Shown: positions 53,126 through 62,823 of the stretch, one piece after another
Numbering within the stretch: position 1 is the first letter of the stretch
Layout: each line of letters starts with the position of its first letter
Source: UBA6770 sp965661115
Lineage (GTDB): Bacteria; Bacteroidota; Bacteroidia; Flavobacteriales_G; Salibacteraceae
DNA: 64,000 nt
NCBI GenBank assembly: GCA_965661115.1
Contig: CBFICO010000002.1
Span: 22,636 to 86,635 of the forward strand
Direction of reading: 5' to 3'
Translations under genes and position numbers: made by a program
The notes under the pieces: model-generated
The model's input: only the letters and a program-made list of their open reading frames with translations
What the model was told of the DNA's origin: nothing
The model's database searches: none

Positions 53126-54628
53126 TCAGGAAACAATCTCTAAAAGAACCTCATAAAAACTCTTTTTGGCAGCTTTACTTTTTAGCCAAGCGTAAAAAAG
53201 CATTGCCTGCAAGTCTTCTTGTTCTGCAGGTAAAAAGTTAAATAAGCTTTCTAGCAAAACTGAAAGGTTGTGGCCAGAATTGTTAGCGGTATTTCCTGCG
53301 GAGTTTATCTGTTTTATAATACTTAAAAATGGCTTTGCTCTATTGTAAGGTTCCACAGCCAATAGGTCTCTAAAGCTTCTTCTAATATTTCTAATTCTAG
53401 AATCAACTAACTCAAATTCCTCTAATTCCGAGTACAATATTACCTCCATAAGCAAGCGCTTTAAAAGCCATTCTCTACCCATAATTTTTGCGCACCAATT
53501 GTTTGAGTGGTTCATGGTATTTAACGAGGCAAGGCTTTGTTTGGGTTTTCCTTGTAAGAATTGGACAATACCTATGGCAGAGATAAATTTTAGTTTGTCG
53601 GCGCTGTTTAGCGATAGTTGCGTGAATTCTTGTTGTAAAAGTTGCAAGGATGAATGAAGGTCTTTTTTAAATATGAATAGGTTAGATTTTAGCAGCACTA
53701 GTTTTGGTTTGAGCTCAGCTATTTGAGTTTTACTAGCTTTTTTTAATTCTTCTTCTAACTGCAGTACGTACTCATAAGCTTTATCGAATTTTTTGTTGCG
53801 GTACAAGGTATGGGCAATCATGTACAAAAATCCTAGTTGGTAATAGTTGTATTTAGCCGCAAATCCATTTTGTTTTTGAATGAGCGAATATTGATTGATG
53901 ATAAAAGGCTCTAGGTTGTAAAAATCTTTTTTGGATAGCATCAGCTTTCTATTGGCATGGGTTAAGTTATAAATGAATCGTGGGTTTATTAAAAAATCTG
54001 TTGAAAGGTTGAGATTATTTAGGGTTCCAGTAATCAATTCTAAAATATTAGAATGGGTTCCCTGATTGTTGGATTCCACTATTTTTTGGTGAATAATGCT
54101 GAGTGCAATTTCACTTTTTTCATTCAACTCTAGTGCTTTTTTATTCTTTTCCCATTTTCGAACGATTTTTATTCGTTGGCTCTGTTCTGGTTGAGGTAAG
54201 TACTGGATTTGATAAACATAAATTGTATTCAGAACTTCAAACAGGTCATTTTTTAGCGCTGACCTTTCCGCTTTTTTCAAGTACTTTAATGCCAATTCAG
54301 ATTTTTGATTGCTGAATAAGTAACGCGCCATGTTTACCCAATTCAAAACTTCTGACACGTTGGAGGAGTCACTATCAATAAGTTTTAGCGCAATAAACTT
54401 GTTAATTGACCTCGATAATCGTTTTCTACAAGCCAAATAAGCGGCTTGGTTTGGAGGCTGATACAGTTTGTAGTGATACTCTTTTGACGTTACACTTTCA
54501 TCAGAAATTAGTTGAAAGAGTTGCAAGTCTTTTCGATTATCATTTGACTTGGTTCGCTTTAAAAATCGCCTGAATTCCGTTCGATCTTCTATACCAAAAG
54601 TGTCAATTATTTCTTCAAGTGAATCCAT
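53126..54628 (-). CDS. Helical protein of unknown function (500 aa)
   Basis: I do not recognise a named domain. The protein has no signal peptide or membrane segment and is almost wholly alpha-helical with a TPR-like rhythm (YNYYQLGFLYMIAHTLYRNKKFDKAYEYVLQLEEEL, AIGIVQFLQGKPKQSLASLN). The N-terminal ~80 residues are charged (MDSLEEIIDTFGIEDRTEFRRFLKR, KLYQPPNQAAYLACRKRL). Similar proteins of about 500 aa are common in Bacteroidota. Its first 13-14 codons and leader are duplicated upstream (see 54588-54969). Confidence 0.75.
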   Translation of the reverse strand: MDSLEEIIDTFGIEDRTEFRRFLKRTKSNDNRKDLQLFQLISDESVTSKEYHYKLYQPPNQAAYLACRKRLSRSINKFIALKLIDSDSSNVSEVLNWVNMARYLFSNQKSELALKYLKKAERSALKNDLFEVLNTIYVYQIQYLPQPEQSQRIKIVRKWEKNKKALELNEKSEIALSIIHQKIVESNNQGTHSNILELITGTLNNLNLSTDFLINPRFIYNLTHANRKLMLSKKDFYNLEPFIINQYSLIQKQNGFAAKYNYYQLGFLYMIAHTLYRNKKFDKAYEYVLQLEEELKKASKTQIAELKPKLVLLKSNLFIFKKDLHSSLQLLQQEFTQLSLNSADKLKFISAIGIVQFLQGKPKQSLASLNTMNHSNNWCAKIMGREWLLKRLLMEVILYSELEEFELVDSRIRNIRRSFRDLLAVEPYNRAKPFLSIIKQINSAGNTANNSGHNLSVLLESLFNFLPAEQEDLQAMLFYAWLKSKAAKKSFYEVLLEIVS

Positions 54629-54969
54629 TAATTATTAGTACTTAATTATTTATTATAGTCATTTATATATTATAAAATATGCGATAAAAGTACATAAATA
54701 AAAGTCCTTTTTAGGTAAAAAAATGGTTTCGTTAAGCGTTGATTCAAAGGTTCTTTTGGCCTGTAATTTAAAAATCACTCTATACCAAAAGTGTCAATTA
54801 TTTCTTCAAGTGAATCCATTAATTATTAGTACTTAATTATTTATTATAGTCCTTTATATATTATGAAATATGCGATAAAAGTACATAAATAAAAATCCTT
54901 TTTATGTAAAAAATGGTTTCGTTAAGCGTTGATTCAAAGGTTCTTTTGGCCTGTAATTTAAAAATCACT
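54588..54969. repeat. Imperfect ~191-bp tandem direct duplication
   Basis: Copy 1 is 54588-54778 and copy 2 is 54779-54969. The period is 191 up to an A7/A6 tract, where copy 2 loses one base. About four or five substitutions separate the copies. The unit covers the first codons and leader of the 53126-54628 gene plus the whole gap to the next gene. Near the N gap and a frameshift, it may be an assembly artefact or strain mixture instead of a real duplication. Confidence 0.9.
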
Positions 54970-54973
54970 AGTT

Positions 54974-56736
54974 ATGAAATCTTTTGTTCAGCATTATTGG
55001 GTTACCATTTTAGGAGCCATTTTTTTTTCGGAGCTTTTTTCACTTTTTTCGATATGGCGGTTGCCAAAGGGTGGTTCCCACCCGCTGCAAGGGTAGCGCT
55101 CGGATTATTTGCTAAAGGCACCTTTGGTTATATTGGGTATTACTTGCTGCAACGCGGCCAACAATTGCTTTCTGATATTGTTTCTGGTTTGGGCGCGGGT
55201 GTACTTTTTTTAAGTATTGGCTACGCTAGTTTTTCGGAGCATATCATGTGGTCGCAGAATATTCTCTTGCTTTCTATGATTGGTTGCGGGTCTGTTTTGC
55301 TGCTTCTCGGATATAAACTTCAACGAAGNNNNNNNNNGTCGCAGAATATTCTCTTGCTTTCTATGATTGGTTGCGGGTCTGTTTTGCTGCTTCTCGGATA
55401 TAAACTTCAACGAAGAGTAATGGTGTTGCTTAGCGTGTTGTCAGGGTTGCTTACACCGCTTATAATTCAAGCAACTCCAGACCAAGTTAATGTCTTGTTT
55501 AGTTATGTACTGGTATTAAATGTTGTAGCCTTGTTTTTGAGCTATAGTAAGAACTGGAGTGAATTGAGAATCATTTCATTTTTTACAACAGCCACCATTT
55601 ACATCACTTATTATTTCCATTTCGATCCCGAAAGTTGGGGTAAGCCTTTCTTCTATTCTACATCGTTGTTTTTAGTTTATATGGTGGGTTTGTTTGTCAC
55701 GTCTAAACTGAATCAGAACAAGTTTTCAGGACTCAATTTGTACTTAGGGGTTTTAACTGCGATCCACTTTGTTTTTTGGTCGGTATTTATTTTTTCGAGT
55801 TTCGAAATGTCTTACGCCGTACCTTGTTTGATTGTTGCCGCAACGTTTATTGGAGGGGCCATTTACATCTATAAATCTAACCCACAAGAGAGCATACCGG
55901 CTTTGGTTTATTTTTTAATGGGAGTCTTTTCTTTGGCTATAAGTGGCGAAGATTTTAGTCAAGTGTTCTCTGCCGTTGGCTTACCCTATGTAGTTAATGC
56001 TTCTATGTGGTTTGTAATTGCAATATTGGTATTTGTTATAGGACGAAAACTCCAGTACCAGGTAGTTAAATATGCTGGCATTGCAGCTTGGGTGCTAGTA
56101 ATTGCCTACTGGTATTCCGTAGCATGGGAGGTAGAATGGTTGCCCTGGTTTGGCGTAAAGTTTATTCCATTTATAAATTCAGGTGCTCTGTTGTGGATGG
56201 TAATTGCTGCCTCTGGATTCTATTTATCTTCTGTAGCCTTAAAGTTCGATGATTTAAACGAAAAAGCAAGAAGCAACCTATCTATCGGACTAGCACTTAT
56301 TGCACACATCGTAGTTGGAGGTTTATTTACCATTCAAATTCAAAATGTTTGGGAAGCATATTCTGTAAACCTATTTAGTCAAGGAATAGCAGTTTCAACA
56401 TCATGGTTTTTTTACGCTTTAGGGTTGTTTTTATGGGGAAGACACCAGAACACCAAACTCTTTATTTGGTTTGGAGGGGCAGTTTTAGTGATCGCATCAC
56501 TTAAAATGTGGTTGTGGGATTTACCCGGAGAAGCTACTATTTACAAAGTGATTTTTCTAGCCATTTCTGGAGCTGTTATTCTATTGATTGGATACGTGCA
56601 CCGTGCATGGTTAGATAAGCAGATTAAGTCTGTTGATGAACACTCAAATGAAACATCAGATATAAAACAAACACCGAAATCTAAAGAGTTAACTGAGAAG
56701 GAGAACTTTATTAAAAACTCGAGCTATTCAGCTTAA
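54974..56736 (+). CDS. DUF2339 multi-pass membrane protein (interrupted by frameshift and N gap)
   Basis: A protein with many hydrophobic segments, resembling DUF2339: FFDMAVAKGWFPPAARVALGLFAKG, then LLSDIVSGLGAGVLFLSIGYASF and at least 12 helices. The best start is ATG 54974 (MKSFVQHYWVTILGAIFF), which is out of frame with the rest by one T in a T9 tract (55020-55028); ten T would join them. Starting at 54913 instead reads through duplicated leader DNA. Codons are also repeated around 9 N at 55329-55337: 78 bp on each side are identical, so the true protein is probably about 558 aa. Function unknown. Confidence 0.75.
55329..55337. other. Assembly gap of 9 N flanked by identical 78-bp copies
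   Basis: 55251-55328 and 55338-55415 are identical. The copies stand immediately on both sides of the N run, which is what an unmerged overlap between two contig ends looks like. The extra 87 nt keep the frame, so the ORF seems intact but contains a false 29-codon insert. Confidence 0.92.
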
Positions 56737-56762
56737 TCATTTTCAACTTAAACATATTAGTC

Positions 56763-57401
56763 ATGAATTTTTCATTTGCAAATACCGCTATAAAAACACC
56801 AGCAAAAACCAATACTTGGATTATTGGTACCAGTATAGTATTCCTGTTGGCTTGGATAAAGTCGCTCATTCATACTAACGATATAAACAACTGGATGCTG
56901 GAGAGTACCTTAGTTTTTGGGTTTGTAGGAGTTTTAATTGCTACCTATAAAAGGTTTAAGTTTAGCGATACCAGTTATTTGCTCATTGGTCTGTATTTGA
57001 CCTTGCACGTGCATGGTTCCATGTTCACCTACGCAGAATCTCCGCTAGGTTATTGGATGGCTGATTTTTTTGATTGGGATCGCAATAATTTTGATAGACT
57101 CGTTCATTTTTCATTTGGCTTTTTATTGGCTTATCCGATGAGAGAGCTCTTTTTGAATGGACTAAAAACCAAGAGTTGGGTAGCTTGGGTTTTGCCGGCG
57201 GAGATAGTTATGTCACTAAGCGGATTGTACGGAATAGTGGAGTGGGCAGTGGCAGATTTTTTCTTTCCGGAGCAAGGGGTTGCCTATTTAGGCACCCAAG
57301 GAGATGTTTGGGATGCACAAAAAGATATCGCGCTGGCATTTGCAGGGTCAGTGCTTATATTACTTCTTGTATTTAGCCTTAAAAAGATCCTTAAAAAGTA
57401 A
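56763..57401 (+). CDS. DUF2238 (YjdF-like) membrane protein
   Basis: A 212-aa protein with about six helices and the DUF2238 motifs HVHGSMFTYAESPLGYWM, DWDRNNFDRLVHFSFGFLLAYPMREL and LSGLYGIVEWAVADFFFPEQGVAYLGTQGDVWDAQKDIALAFAGS. The conserved His/Asp/Arg residues suggest a membrane enzyme or metal site, but its role is unknown. It follows the DUF2339 gene by 26 nt and converges on an exonuclease gene. Confidence 0.87.
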   Translation: MNFSFANTAIKTPAKTNTWIIGTSIVFLLAWIKSLIHTNDINNWMLESTLVFGFVGVLIATYKRFKFSDTSYLLIGLYLTLHVHGSMFTYAESPLGYWMADFFDWDRNNFDRLVHFSFGFLLAYPMRELFLNGLKTKSWVAWVLPAEIVMSLSGLYGIVEWAVADFFFPEQGVAYLGTQGDVWDAQKDIALAFAGSVLILLLVFSLKKILKK

Positions 57402-57426
57402 CTGGTGAGGTTTCTGGAGGAGTGAT

Positions 57427-58155
57427 TCAACTATAATGAATCGCTTCTTCGGAAATCAACTCCATGTTTTTGTACTTGCGCATTAACTGAATTAAAGCTA
57501 CCACGTCTTTCTCGCAATAATCTTTGATGCGTGGTAAGTTTTTCTCTTTGTAATAAACATTAGCTACCATGCTGCCGTCAATATCGTCTTTGGGGGTTGG
57601 AATATCAAAAATGGCGGTAAGTAAATTGAGTGAGGTATAGTTTTTATAGTCCCCAAATTTCCATAGCTCAAGTGTATCCAAATGCTGAACCTCCCACGGT
57701 TTTTTGCCAGCGATGTTCAAAATTTCGGGTAGTGGAATTCCGTTTATAAGCATTCGTCTAGCAATGTAGGGAAAATCGAATTCTTTTCCATTATGAGCGC
57801 ACAATAACTGATAAGGACTAGAATAGTATTGATTGAGCATCTCAGCAAATTCAAGCAACAAATCCAGTTCATTGTTTCTGAAAAAAGATTTTAGCTTGAT
57901 TTCATTGTTTCTGATGTAACCCAAAGAAATGCATACTATTTTTCCAAATTCGGCATAAATCCCGGCTCTGTTATAAAGCTCTTCAGGAGTTTCTTCATTG
58001 CGGGCTAAAAAGCCAGCTTTAGTATCCCAAAGCGGTTTTATTCTTTCAGTGATGTCGCTGTAGTTTTCGTGTTGAGGCACCGTTTCAATATCTAGAAACA
58101 AAACCTTGGATAGGTCAATTTTGTTAAGCATAAAGCTAAGGTAGTATTTTTCCAT
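57427..58155 (-). CDS. Predicted 3'-5' exonuclease, RNase H-like fold (PolB exonuclease relative)
   Basis: A 242-aa DnaQ-like protein with motif I DIETVPQ (Asp, Glu), motif II in LLCAHNGKEFDFPYIARRM and motif III YCEKDVVALIQLM (Asp). The order matches the predicted PolB-related exonucleases that stand alone in Bacteroidota. It probably acts in DNA repair. The N-terminus could begin at the ninth residue (MLNKIDLSKVLFLDIETV), which fits the family better. Third gene of a GSCFA - oxidoreductase - exonuclease run, 30 nt after the oxidoreductase. Confidence 0.87.
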   Translation of the reverse strand: MEKYYLSFMLNKIDLSKVLFLDIETVPQHENYSDITERIKPLWDTKAGFLARNEETPEELYNRAGIYAEFGKIVCISLGYIRNNEIKLKSFFRNNELDLLLEFAEMLNQYYSSPYQLLCAHNGKEFDFPYIARRMLINGIPLPEILNIAGKKPWEVQHLDTLELWKFGDYKNYTSLNLLTAIFDIPTPKDDIDGSMVANVYYKEKNLPRIKDYCEKDVVALIQLMRKYKNMELISEEAIHYS

Positions 58156-58185
58156 TAGTCAATCTCCACATTATCAAATTAAACA

Positions 58186-59205
58186 TCACCATTCAACCAC
58201 CAGCTTCCCTATACTTTTTCGGCTCTCCAAAAAATCATGCGCTTTGCCAATTTCGTTAGCAGAAAAAACACCGCCAATATGTGGTTTGCAAACTCCTTGC
58301 TTGTATAATTCGATTACCTGATTCATGCAAAAATTCATCAGCTCTGGCTTATTATCAGCAATACGCAGCATATTAACTCCAGCCCAAGTTTGCGATTTCA
58401 TAATATGACCTACTGGAGAATGAAAGCCAAAACCAAAACCGACTTTTAATAAAGATAGCAAGCCTTTTTTCTCTCTCGAACTAGCTCCAAAGGGAACAAT
58501 TCGTCCGCCGTTAGCTAATACTTTTAAAGATCGTTTAAAATTGCTACCACCAATAGGGTCAAAAATCACATCCAATCTGCTTTTTCCTCTGAGTCTTAAA
58601 ATCTCCTCCACAAAATCAGTTTTGGTGTAGTTGATGGGAAAATCAACACCAAGATCTTTAAGGTATTCCAGCTTTTTATCGGAACTTGCGGTACCATAAA
58701 CTACAGCTCCTTTCCATTTTAGCAATTGCACCAGCGCGTTTCCAACTCCGCCAGCCGCAGCATGAACCAAAACGTGTTCGCCGGGGTAAATATTTATTGC
58801 TTCAAAACCAGCGTACCATGCGGTGCAATATTGCGTTGCTAATGCAACTGCTTCGCCGTTACTCATCTCTTCAGGTATTTTAGCTACAGCCAATTCTGGA
58901 GTAACAACTTTTTCCGCGTAAGAGCCAAATCGAGTAAAAGCAACAACACGATCTCCCTCTTTTACAGAAGTCACTTCTGAACCAATTTTCTCAACCGTTC
59001 CTACTGATTCATAACCGAGCACAGCGGGTAGAGGTGGGCAGTCGTTGTAAATACCTTTACGAGACATTACATCGGCATAGTTTAGCCCAAATGCATCAAC
59101 CTTTACAAGTACTTCATCAGATTTGGGCTCGGGGTCTTTTCTTTCAGAAATGGTAAACGCATTTTCACCCGTTGCGCCAAATTTTATCAGTTCAATTGCT
59201 TTCAT
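58186..59205 (-). CDS. NADPH:quinone reductase-like medium-chain oxidoreductase
   Basis: A 339-aa zinc-free MDR protein. GroES-like N-terminal half: VDAFGLNYADVMSRKGIYNDCPPLPAVLGYESVGTVEKIG. Nucleotide-binding motif VLVHAAAGGVGNALVQLLKWKGAVVYGTASSDKK. The catalytic zinc ligands of alcohol dehydrogenases are absent. The sequence is closest in style to the VAT1-like quinone oxidoreductases; substrate unknown. It overlaps the GSCFA gene by 14 nt. Confidence 0.88.
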   Translation of the reverse strand: MKAIELIKFGATGENAFTISERKDPEPKSDEVLVKVDAFGLNYADVMSRKGIYNDCPPLPAVLGYESVGTVEKIGSEVTSVKEGDRVVAFTRFGSYAEKVVTPELAVAKIPEEMSNGEAVALATQYCTAWYAGFEAINIYPGEHVLVHAAAGGVGNALVQLLKWKGAVVYGTASSDKKLEYLKDLGVDFPINYTKTDFVEEILRLRGKSRLDVIFDPIGGSNFKRSLKVLANGGRIVPFGASSREKKGLLSLLKVGFGFGFHSPVGHIMKSQTWAGVNMLRIADNKPELMNFCMNQVIELYKQGVCKPHIGGVFSANEIGKAHDFLESRKSIGKLVVEW

Positions 59206-60181
59206 TCAACATGTTGTTTAGTGTAATTAATTCACCCGAAAATCGAGTTGATATGTGATTTGGAAGGCTTTCAATCAATTGCTTGGTATGCTTTAAAAAG
59301 TTGAGGTGTTTTTCTGATTTTGCTTGAAACGGCTTGTGCTTTAGGTTAGAGCAGATAGCACTTACTTTTTTCAAATCGGTTGCTGTAGCAGCATCAAAAA
59401 CCTGCTCAGCTACTTTATCCCAAATGTAGTCTTGAGCCATTTGGTTAGGGTGCACCAAATCTGATTTGTAAAACCGATAATCTCTTAAGTCATCCATTAC
59501 CCATTCGTATGCTGGTAAATAGCTTACTTCTTCAAAGTTTCCTGAAATAGTATGCGTAGCCGAAATCAAAGCCGCTTTAGATAGGTTGTTTTCAATTATT
59601 CCATCTTTAATATGCCTAACAGGACTTACGGTCAGATAGACTTTCAATTTAGGCTTTAAAGAGAATAATGCTTCTAAAAGGGAAGTCCATTTTTCGTAAA
59701 TAGCTTCACTACTCGCCAATGTCTTTTTGAATTCAGCACTTGGAATTTTGTGACAATTAGCTACGATCTGTTGAGTTGATTTTAATCGATACCCATAAGC
59801 AGTTCCGAAGGTTATGAAAAGAAAATGAGTTGATTTAAGCGTTTCCAAAAATTCCGTTTGAATTGCATTTAGTTGTTCTAAGAGCTCTCTTTTATTTTCT
59901 CCGCAAATAGAACCATGATGCAGCCATGAATAATAAAAACCATCTCTTAATACTAAGTCTGTTTCTTCAATTGGCTTATTGTTTATTGCTCGTTCAATCA
60001 AATCAGCGAGTACAATTGGTTGAAAAATAATACCGTTCGGATTTATGGCGGTATCGAATTTTGTTGCCTTAAAACGAGCACCAATATTTTCTGCGAAACA
60101 ACTACCGAGAAAAAGAAGCTTGCTGTCGAATCCAATTGTATCAAAAGGATTAATCCACTCTAATTCCGTTCTGAATTTCAT
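59192..60181 (-). CDS. GSCFA domain protein
   Basis: A 329-aa protein of the GSCFA family, named from its N-terminal motif, here LGSCFAENIGARF at about 26-38. Further conserved positions are NPNGIIFQP, WLHHGSICGEN, FITFGTAYGYRL, CHKIPSAEF, LTVSPVRHIKDG and SDLVHPNQMAQDYIW. The Gly-Ser near the start, NPNG and a late HPN resemble SGNH/GDSL-type hydrolases, so an esterase or acyltransferase role is likely but unproven. First gene of the three-gene leftward operon. Confidence 0.9.
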   Translation of the reverse strand: MKFRTELEWINPFDTIGFDSKLLFLGSCFAENIGARFKATKFDTAINPNGIIFQPIVLADLIERAINNKPIEETDLVLRDGFYYSWLHHGSICGENKRELLEQLNAIQTEFLETLKSTHFLFITFGTAYGYRLKSTQQIVANCHKIPSAEFKKTLASSEAIYEKWTSLLEALFSLKPKLKVYLTVSPVRHIKDGIIENNLSKAALISATHTISGNFEEVSYLPAYEWVMDDLRDYRFYKSDLVHPNQMAQDYIWDKVAEQVFDAATATDLKKVSAICSNLKHKPFQAKSEKHLNFLKHTKQLIESLPNHISTRFSGELITLNNMLNESN

Positions 60182-60253
60182 TTAAGTATAACAGCTTTTT
60201 AAGTTTTTCATCGCAAAAAATAAGGGGCGTCGTTTCACGATTCAAAATTGGTC

Positions 60254-60261
60254 TAAATTTG
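60254..60261 (+). promoter_or_regulatory. Putative -7 element (TAAATTTG) for the DUF389 gene
   Basis: TAAATTTG matches TAnnTTTG, 22 nt before the ATG at 60284. Confidence 0.45.
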
Positions 60262-60283
60262 AGAGGATACAAATTAGAATAAA

Positions 60284-61774
60284 ATGGCTACAGAAGAAGA
60301 AAAAACACCTAATGATTCTACTGAAAAGAAGAAAGCCAAAACCGTCGACCAAATGGTGGATAGGGTAATTCTAGAGCAACACAAGGAGCATCTTAAAACA
60401 TCTTGGCGATCAATACTTATAAGTGTGCGTCATTATTTAAACATTCGAGAGGGTGTTGACATTGAAAATACAATCGATGCCATTAAAAAGGATATTGAGT
60501 TTAAAGGGTACAACGTTTACATTTTGGTCTTTTCCATATTCATTGCAAGTATCGGTCTAAACGTAAATTCTACTGCGGTAATTATTGGCGCCATGCTTAT
60601 TTCACCTCTTATGGGACCGATTGTAGGGGTAGGTTTAGCCGTTGGAACTACTGATATAAAACTCTTATCACGTTCACTAAAAAACTTAGGAATTACGGTT
60701 GCGTTCTCAGTTGCCACAGCGTGGCTGTACTTTACTATTTCCCCAATTTCATCCGATAGTCACGAGCTTTTGGCCAGAACCACACCTACAATTTTGGATG
60801 TTCTAGTCGCCATTTTTGGTGGATTAGCAGGTATTATGGCTAGTTCTAGAAAAGAGAAAACCAACGCGGTTCCAGGAGTTGCTATTGCTACAGCACTTAT
60901 GCCTCCGTTGTGTACGGCAGGTTATGGTTTAGCTACGGGACATTTCGATTATTTCTTTGGGGCTTTCTACCTGTTTTTGCTAAACTCTATTTTTATCAGT
61001 CTTGCTACGGTTGTAGTGGTTCGATACGTTGGTTTTCCTAAGGTTGATTTTATAGATCCGGCAAGGGAGAAAAGGGTAAAACAATACATCTATGCGTTTG
61101 TAATTGTGGTAATTACACCATCAGGTTTTATTTTTTGGAACGTTATTCAAGAGACTATATTTAATCAAAAAGCTACTGAGTTTATTGCGGAGCATATCGA
61201 TTCTGAGGCTACATCGGTTATTAATTCTATGGTGGATTACAATGGCGGAGAAAGCTCCATAAAATTATTTTTGATGGGTGATCGTTTGTCTGATACCCAA
61301 ATTGGTGATTTAGAAACTAAAATGACCATGGCTGGGCTTGAAAATACCAAGCTGATAATTAGACAGGATAAGGATATTTCTGGAGATTTAGAAAACGATA
61401 TTTCCGGAAAATTAAAGTCTGAGCTGAAAAGCGGAATTATCGAGGAGATGTTCAATCAGAATCAAGAATTGCTAAAAGAGCGCAACAAGGAAATTGCGCT
61501 ATTGCAAGCTCAGTTGAATAACATTTACACCGATACGTTGCCTGATTATGTATTGAACAACGAGGTCTCTTTGAACTACCCAGATATTGAATCGAATTTT
61601 TTCACCAAAATTGAACACAAGATTGTAGATGGCAAAAACGATACGGTTCCAACCGTTTTTGTACGTTGGAAAGAAGGGGTAAAGTCTTCTGAAATTGAAG
61701 AGCAAAAAGGACAACTTGGAAAATGGTTAGCGGTTCGATTAAAAATGGATACCGTTAGGGTAATTCCCTACTAA
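60284..61774 (+). CDS. DUF389 (TIGR00341-type) membrane protein
   Basis: A 496-aa protein with a cytoplasmic N-terminal helix region, then six or so helices containing the family motifs VNSTAVIIGAMLISPLMGPIVGVGLAVGTTD, LDVLVAIFGGLAGIMASSRKEKTNAVPGVAIATALMPPLCTAGYGLATGH and LFLLNSIFISLATVVVVRYVGFP. A ~200-residue periplasmic or cytoplasmic C-terminal domain follows (about 290-496), including a coiled coil (MFNQNQELLKERNKEIALLQ). Function unknown. It overlaps the convergent kinase gene by 4 nt. Confidence 0.88.
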   Translation: MATEEEKTPNDSTEKKKAKTVDQMVDRVILEQHKEHLKTSWRSILISVRHYLNIREGVDIENTIDAIKKDIEFKGYNVYILVFSIFIASIGLNVNSTAVIIGAMLISPLMGPIVGVGLAVGTTDIKLLSRSLKNLGITVAFSVATAWLYFTISPISSDSHELLARTTPTILDVLVAIFGGLAGIMASSRKEKTNAVPGVAIATALMPPLCTAGYGLATGHFDYFFGAFYLFLLNSIFISLATVVVVRYVGFPKVDFIDPAREKRVKQYIYAFVIVVITPSGFIFWNVIQETIFNQKATEFIAEHIDSEATSVINSMVDYNGGESSIKLFLMGDRLSDTQIGDLETKMTMAGLENTKLIIRQDKDISGDLENDISGKLKSELKSGIIEEMFNQNQELLKERNKEIALLQAQLNNIYTDTLPDYVLNNEVSLNYPDIESNFFTKIEHKIVDGKNDTVPTVFVRWKEGVKSSEIEEQKGQLGKWLAVRLKMDTVRVIPY

Positions 61775-62823
61775 GCTTTTTCTAGCGTAAAGGTAAACGT
61801 GGAACCTTTCTGAGGTTCGCTTCTTACACTTATCGTTTGGTGGTGAGCATCCAAAATGTGTTTTACAATGGATAAACCTAAACCAGTTCCACCTGCATGT
61901 CTAGAGCGGCTTTTATCTACCCTATAAAAACGCTCAAATAAACGAGCTAAATGTTTTTCTTCGATGCCTACACCATTATCGGAAACCTCTACTTCTATTA
62001 GTGGTGATTGGTTGGTTATTCGCACCGAGGTATTTCCACCTTCATTTCCGTAATTTATACTGTTTACAATAAGGTTGGTTAGCACTTGATCAATTTTAGA
62101 TTTATCGGCATTTACCCAAACTTCTTTTGTTTGTGCGATTTTAACTTCCAAGCTAATTTTTTTGGCAATGGCTTTGTCTTGCAGGTTTTCGGCAACCTGG
62201 TAGATCAACTTAACAATATCAAAACGGGAAATATCTAACAACTCCTTTCCACCACCTTCTAATTTGGTAATACGGTCAAGGTCGCGTGTTAGGTTTTCAA
62301 GTCGCTCTACGTTATCGGCGGCTTTTTCGAGGAATTTATTTCTGATTTTTTTATCGTCAACAGCACCTTCTAAAAGGGTTAAAATATTTCCTTGAATTAT
62401 GGTAATGGGAGTTTTTAGTTCATGCGATAAGTTTCCAATAAAATCTCGTCTAAAAGCGGCTTGTTCTTTAAGGCTAGAAATTTCTTTTCTATAGTCTTGT
62501 GCCCAATCTTCAACGTCTTTATTCACTTCTTTAAAAACGTCTTTTCCCATGTCTATTTTCATATTGGACAGAGGCCGACCAATTTTTTCTTGATGGATAC
62601 TGCGGTAAATCAGCTTAATTTTTTGACCAATAAAGCGCTCCATCATGTAATAGAAAATGCCATAAGAGGCGAAAAATATTATTACGGGAAAAGAAAATAC
62701 AAGCCAGAGTCCAACTACGTTCATGGAAAATGCAAGAGCATACAAAACGGAAAGGACAGCAGCAACAGCACCCGATAAGAGGCTCGCTCTAAGGGCAATT
62801 TTTCGAGGAGAAAGGGTTTTCAT
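61771..62823 (-). CDS. phoR: PhoR-like sensor histidine kinase
   Basis: A 350-aa kinase with two N-terminal helices (SLLSGAVAAVLSVLYALAFSM, LVFSFPVIIFFASYGIFYYMM) and little or no periplasmic loop. The HisKA box NLSHELKTPITIIQGN is followed by an HATPase with N box QVLTNLIVNSINYGNEGG and G boxes DNGVGI and HAGGTGLGLSIVKHI. The short two-helix sensor and the partnered winged-helix regulator are typical of PhoR. The gene follows its regulator with no gap. Phosphate sensing is inferred, not shown. Confidence 0.82.
   Translation of the reverse strand: MKTLSPRKIALRASLLSGAVAAVLSVLYALAFSMNVVGLWLVFSFPVIIFFASYGIFYYMMERFIGQKIKLIYRSIHQEKIGRPLSNMKIDMGKDVFKEVNKDVEDWAQDYRKEISSLKEQAAFRRDFIGNLSHELKTPITIIQGNILTLLEGAVDDKKIRNKFLEKAADNVERLENLTRDLDRITKLEGGGKELLDISRFDIVKLIYQVAENLQDKAIAKKISLEVKIAQTKEVWVNADKSKIDQVLTNLIVNSINYGNEGGNTSVRITNQSPLIEVEVSDNGVGIEEKHLARLFERFYRVDKSRSRHAGGTGLGLSIVKHILDAHHQTISVRSEPQKGSTFTFTLEKA

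Noticed and set aside
54913..54973. Upstream start for the DUF2339 protein
   Set aside because: It lies in the second copy of the tandem duplication and gives a non-hydrophobic, atypical N-terminus. ATG 54974 with one homopolymer correction fits better.
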